Shown here: positions 19,621 through 20,013 of the stretch, in pieces | Layout of the letters: each line of letters opens with the position of its first letter | Position numbering within the stretch: position 1 is the stretch's first letter | Origin: Hemicentrotus pulcherrimus | Lineage: Eukaryota; Echinodermata; Echinoidea; Camarodonta; Strongylocentrotidae | Length of the DNA stretch: 20,013 nucleotides | Assembly (NCBI GenBank): GCA_003118195.1 | Contig: BEXV01001514.1 | Span: forward strand, 28,566 to 48,578 | Direction of reading: 5' to 3' | Notes under the pieces: model-generated | What the model saw: only the letters and a program-made list of their open reading frames with translations | Databases searched by the model: none | What the model was told of the DNA's origin: nothing | Position numbers and translations under genes: made by a program

Positions 19621-19735
19621 AGCCCCTCTCAACTGTTGGGAGCCCCAAATTTGCCAAAAATAAAATGGCAATTTAAATAGGTAAGTGGAATTGTGCTATC
19701 AAATTGTTGGGGCTCCCAACACTTTAGAGGGGCTC
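19621..19735. mobile_element. Small foldback MITE with TA flanks
   Basis: 115 bp. The left arm AGCCCCTCTCAACTGTTGGG then AGCCCCAA pairs with the right arm TTGGGGCTCCCAACACTTTA then GAGGGGCT. TA borders both ends (19619-19620 and 19736-19737). No ORF. Confidence 0.7.
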
Positions 19736-20013
19736 TAAAAAATAAATTTGAGTTCTAGTCATGTGATTGCATTGTTAAAGAAACTGTGCAGATGCATTTA
19801 GGGAAAAGGTTGACCATGAAGCACTTACATGTATTGAAGTATTAAAGTATTATTCAAAATGTCAGCCAATCAAAATTTGTTCCAACAAAAATTGAAAACC
19901 TATCTAATGTCTGAACTCCTTTAATAGCTAAGATGTAGTGTATTTCAAAATCTGATGTAATTAACGTTATTGAATTATATTTAATTTTGTTAAATTATAT
20001 TTGTTCTCTTAAA

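Larger units (their letters stand above)
17680..20013. other. Upstream intron or flank of the receptor; no exon found
   Basis: The first visible exon starts in mid-codon, so this must be at least partly intron. I looked for the two Cys4 zinc fingers of the DNA-binding domain on the minus strand and saw none; those exons must be further right. Contents noted separately: TC microsatellite, a duplicated block with an N, and a small foldback. Confidence 0.6.

Noticed and set aside
17680..20013. DNA-binding-domain exons expected upstream of the hinge
   Set aside because: No Cys-x2-Cys zinc-finger pattern was seen on the minus strand here; they must lie outside the window.

Overview
This is a window from an animal nuclear genome. 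It is AT-rich, its coding exons are interrupted by introns with GT/AG borders, it is full of short non-autonomous DNA transposons (MITEs, foldback elements), and it carries a decayed LINE tail. Nothing looks prokaryotic: no operons, no dense ORFs. The repeat styles and the nuclear-receptor type suggest a marine invertebrate, perhaps an echinoderm or another deuterostome. That placement is a judgement from memory of repeat styles, not something the sequence proves.

The only gene I can support firmly is on the minus strand, about 13.05-17.68 kb. It is the 3' part of a nuclear hormone receptor. Five exons (17679-17456, 16696-15994, 15163-14933, 14130-14015, 13173-13054) join with fully consistent phases (entry after 1 nt, then 0, 1, 1, 0). 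They encode a basic hinge, helix 1, a Ser/Pro/Thr-rich insert of about 190 residues, and then helix 3 through the AF-2 helix 12 (PLLEELF), ending in a stop. The loop SPDRRDLEE and the helix 10/11 region resemble the FXR/VDR/PXR side of subfamily NR1. The DNA-binding domain and the start codon lie beyond the right edge of the window.

The receptor locus shows repeated local duplication. A second AF-2 segment with its own stop, followed by two shorter partial copies, lies just downstream of the real stop. A copy of the exon-4 acceptor plus about 25 coding bases lies upstream of exon 4 and carries a premature stop. A decayed shadow of part of exon 3 lies in the intron after it in genomic order (downstream in transcription). 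A Harbinger-like MITE sits 5 nt inside the splice donor of the first visible exon, and the reading frame stays open through it.

Left part (1-4.3 kb): three different TIR/foldback elements at 245-399, 1092-1374 and 1406-2047, a LINE 3' remnant (2450-2725), and a 364-bp foldback built of short CCCC-rich units (3960-4323). Middle (4.3-12.4 kb): mostly AT-rich sequence with no recognisable gene, one weak candidate exon (7591-7699, plus strand), an interspersed repeat (9225-9415), a direct duplication (9751/10005), a foldback (10894-11164), a 21-bp minisatellite (11559-11909) and a TA-flanked MITE (12026-12192). Right end (17.7-20.0 kb): upstream intron or flank with a near-identical 171/180-bp duplication separated by a single N, probably an assembly join, and a small foldback (19621-19735).
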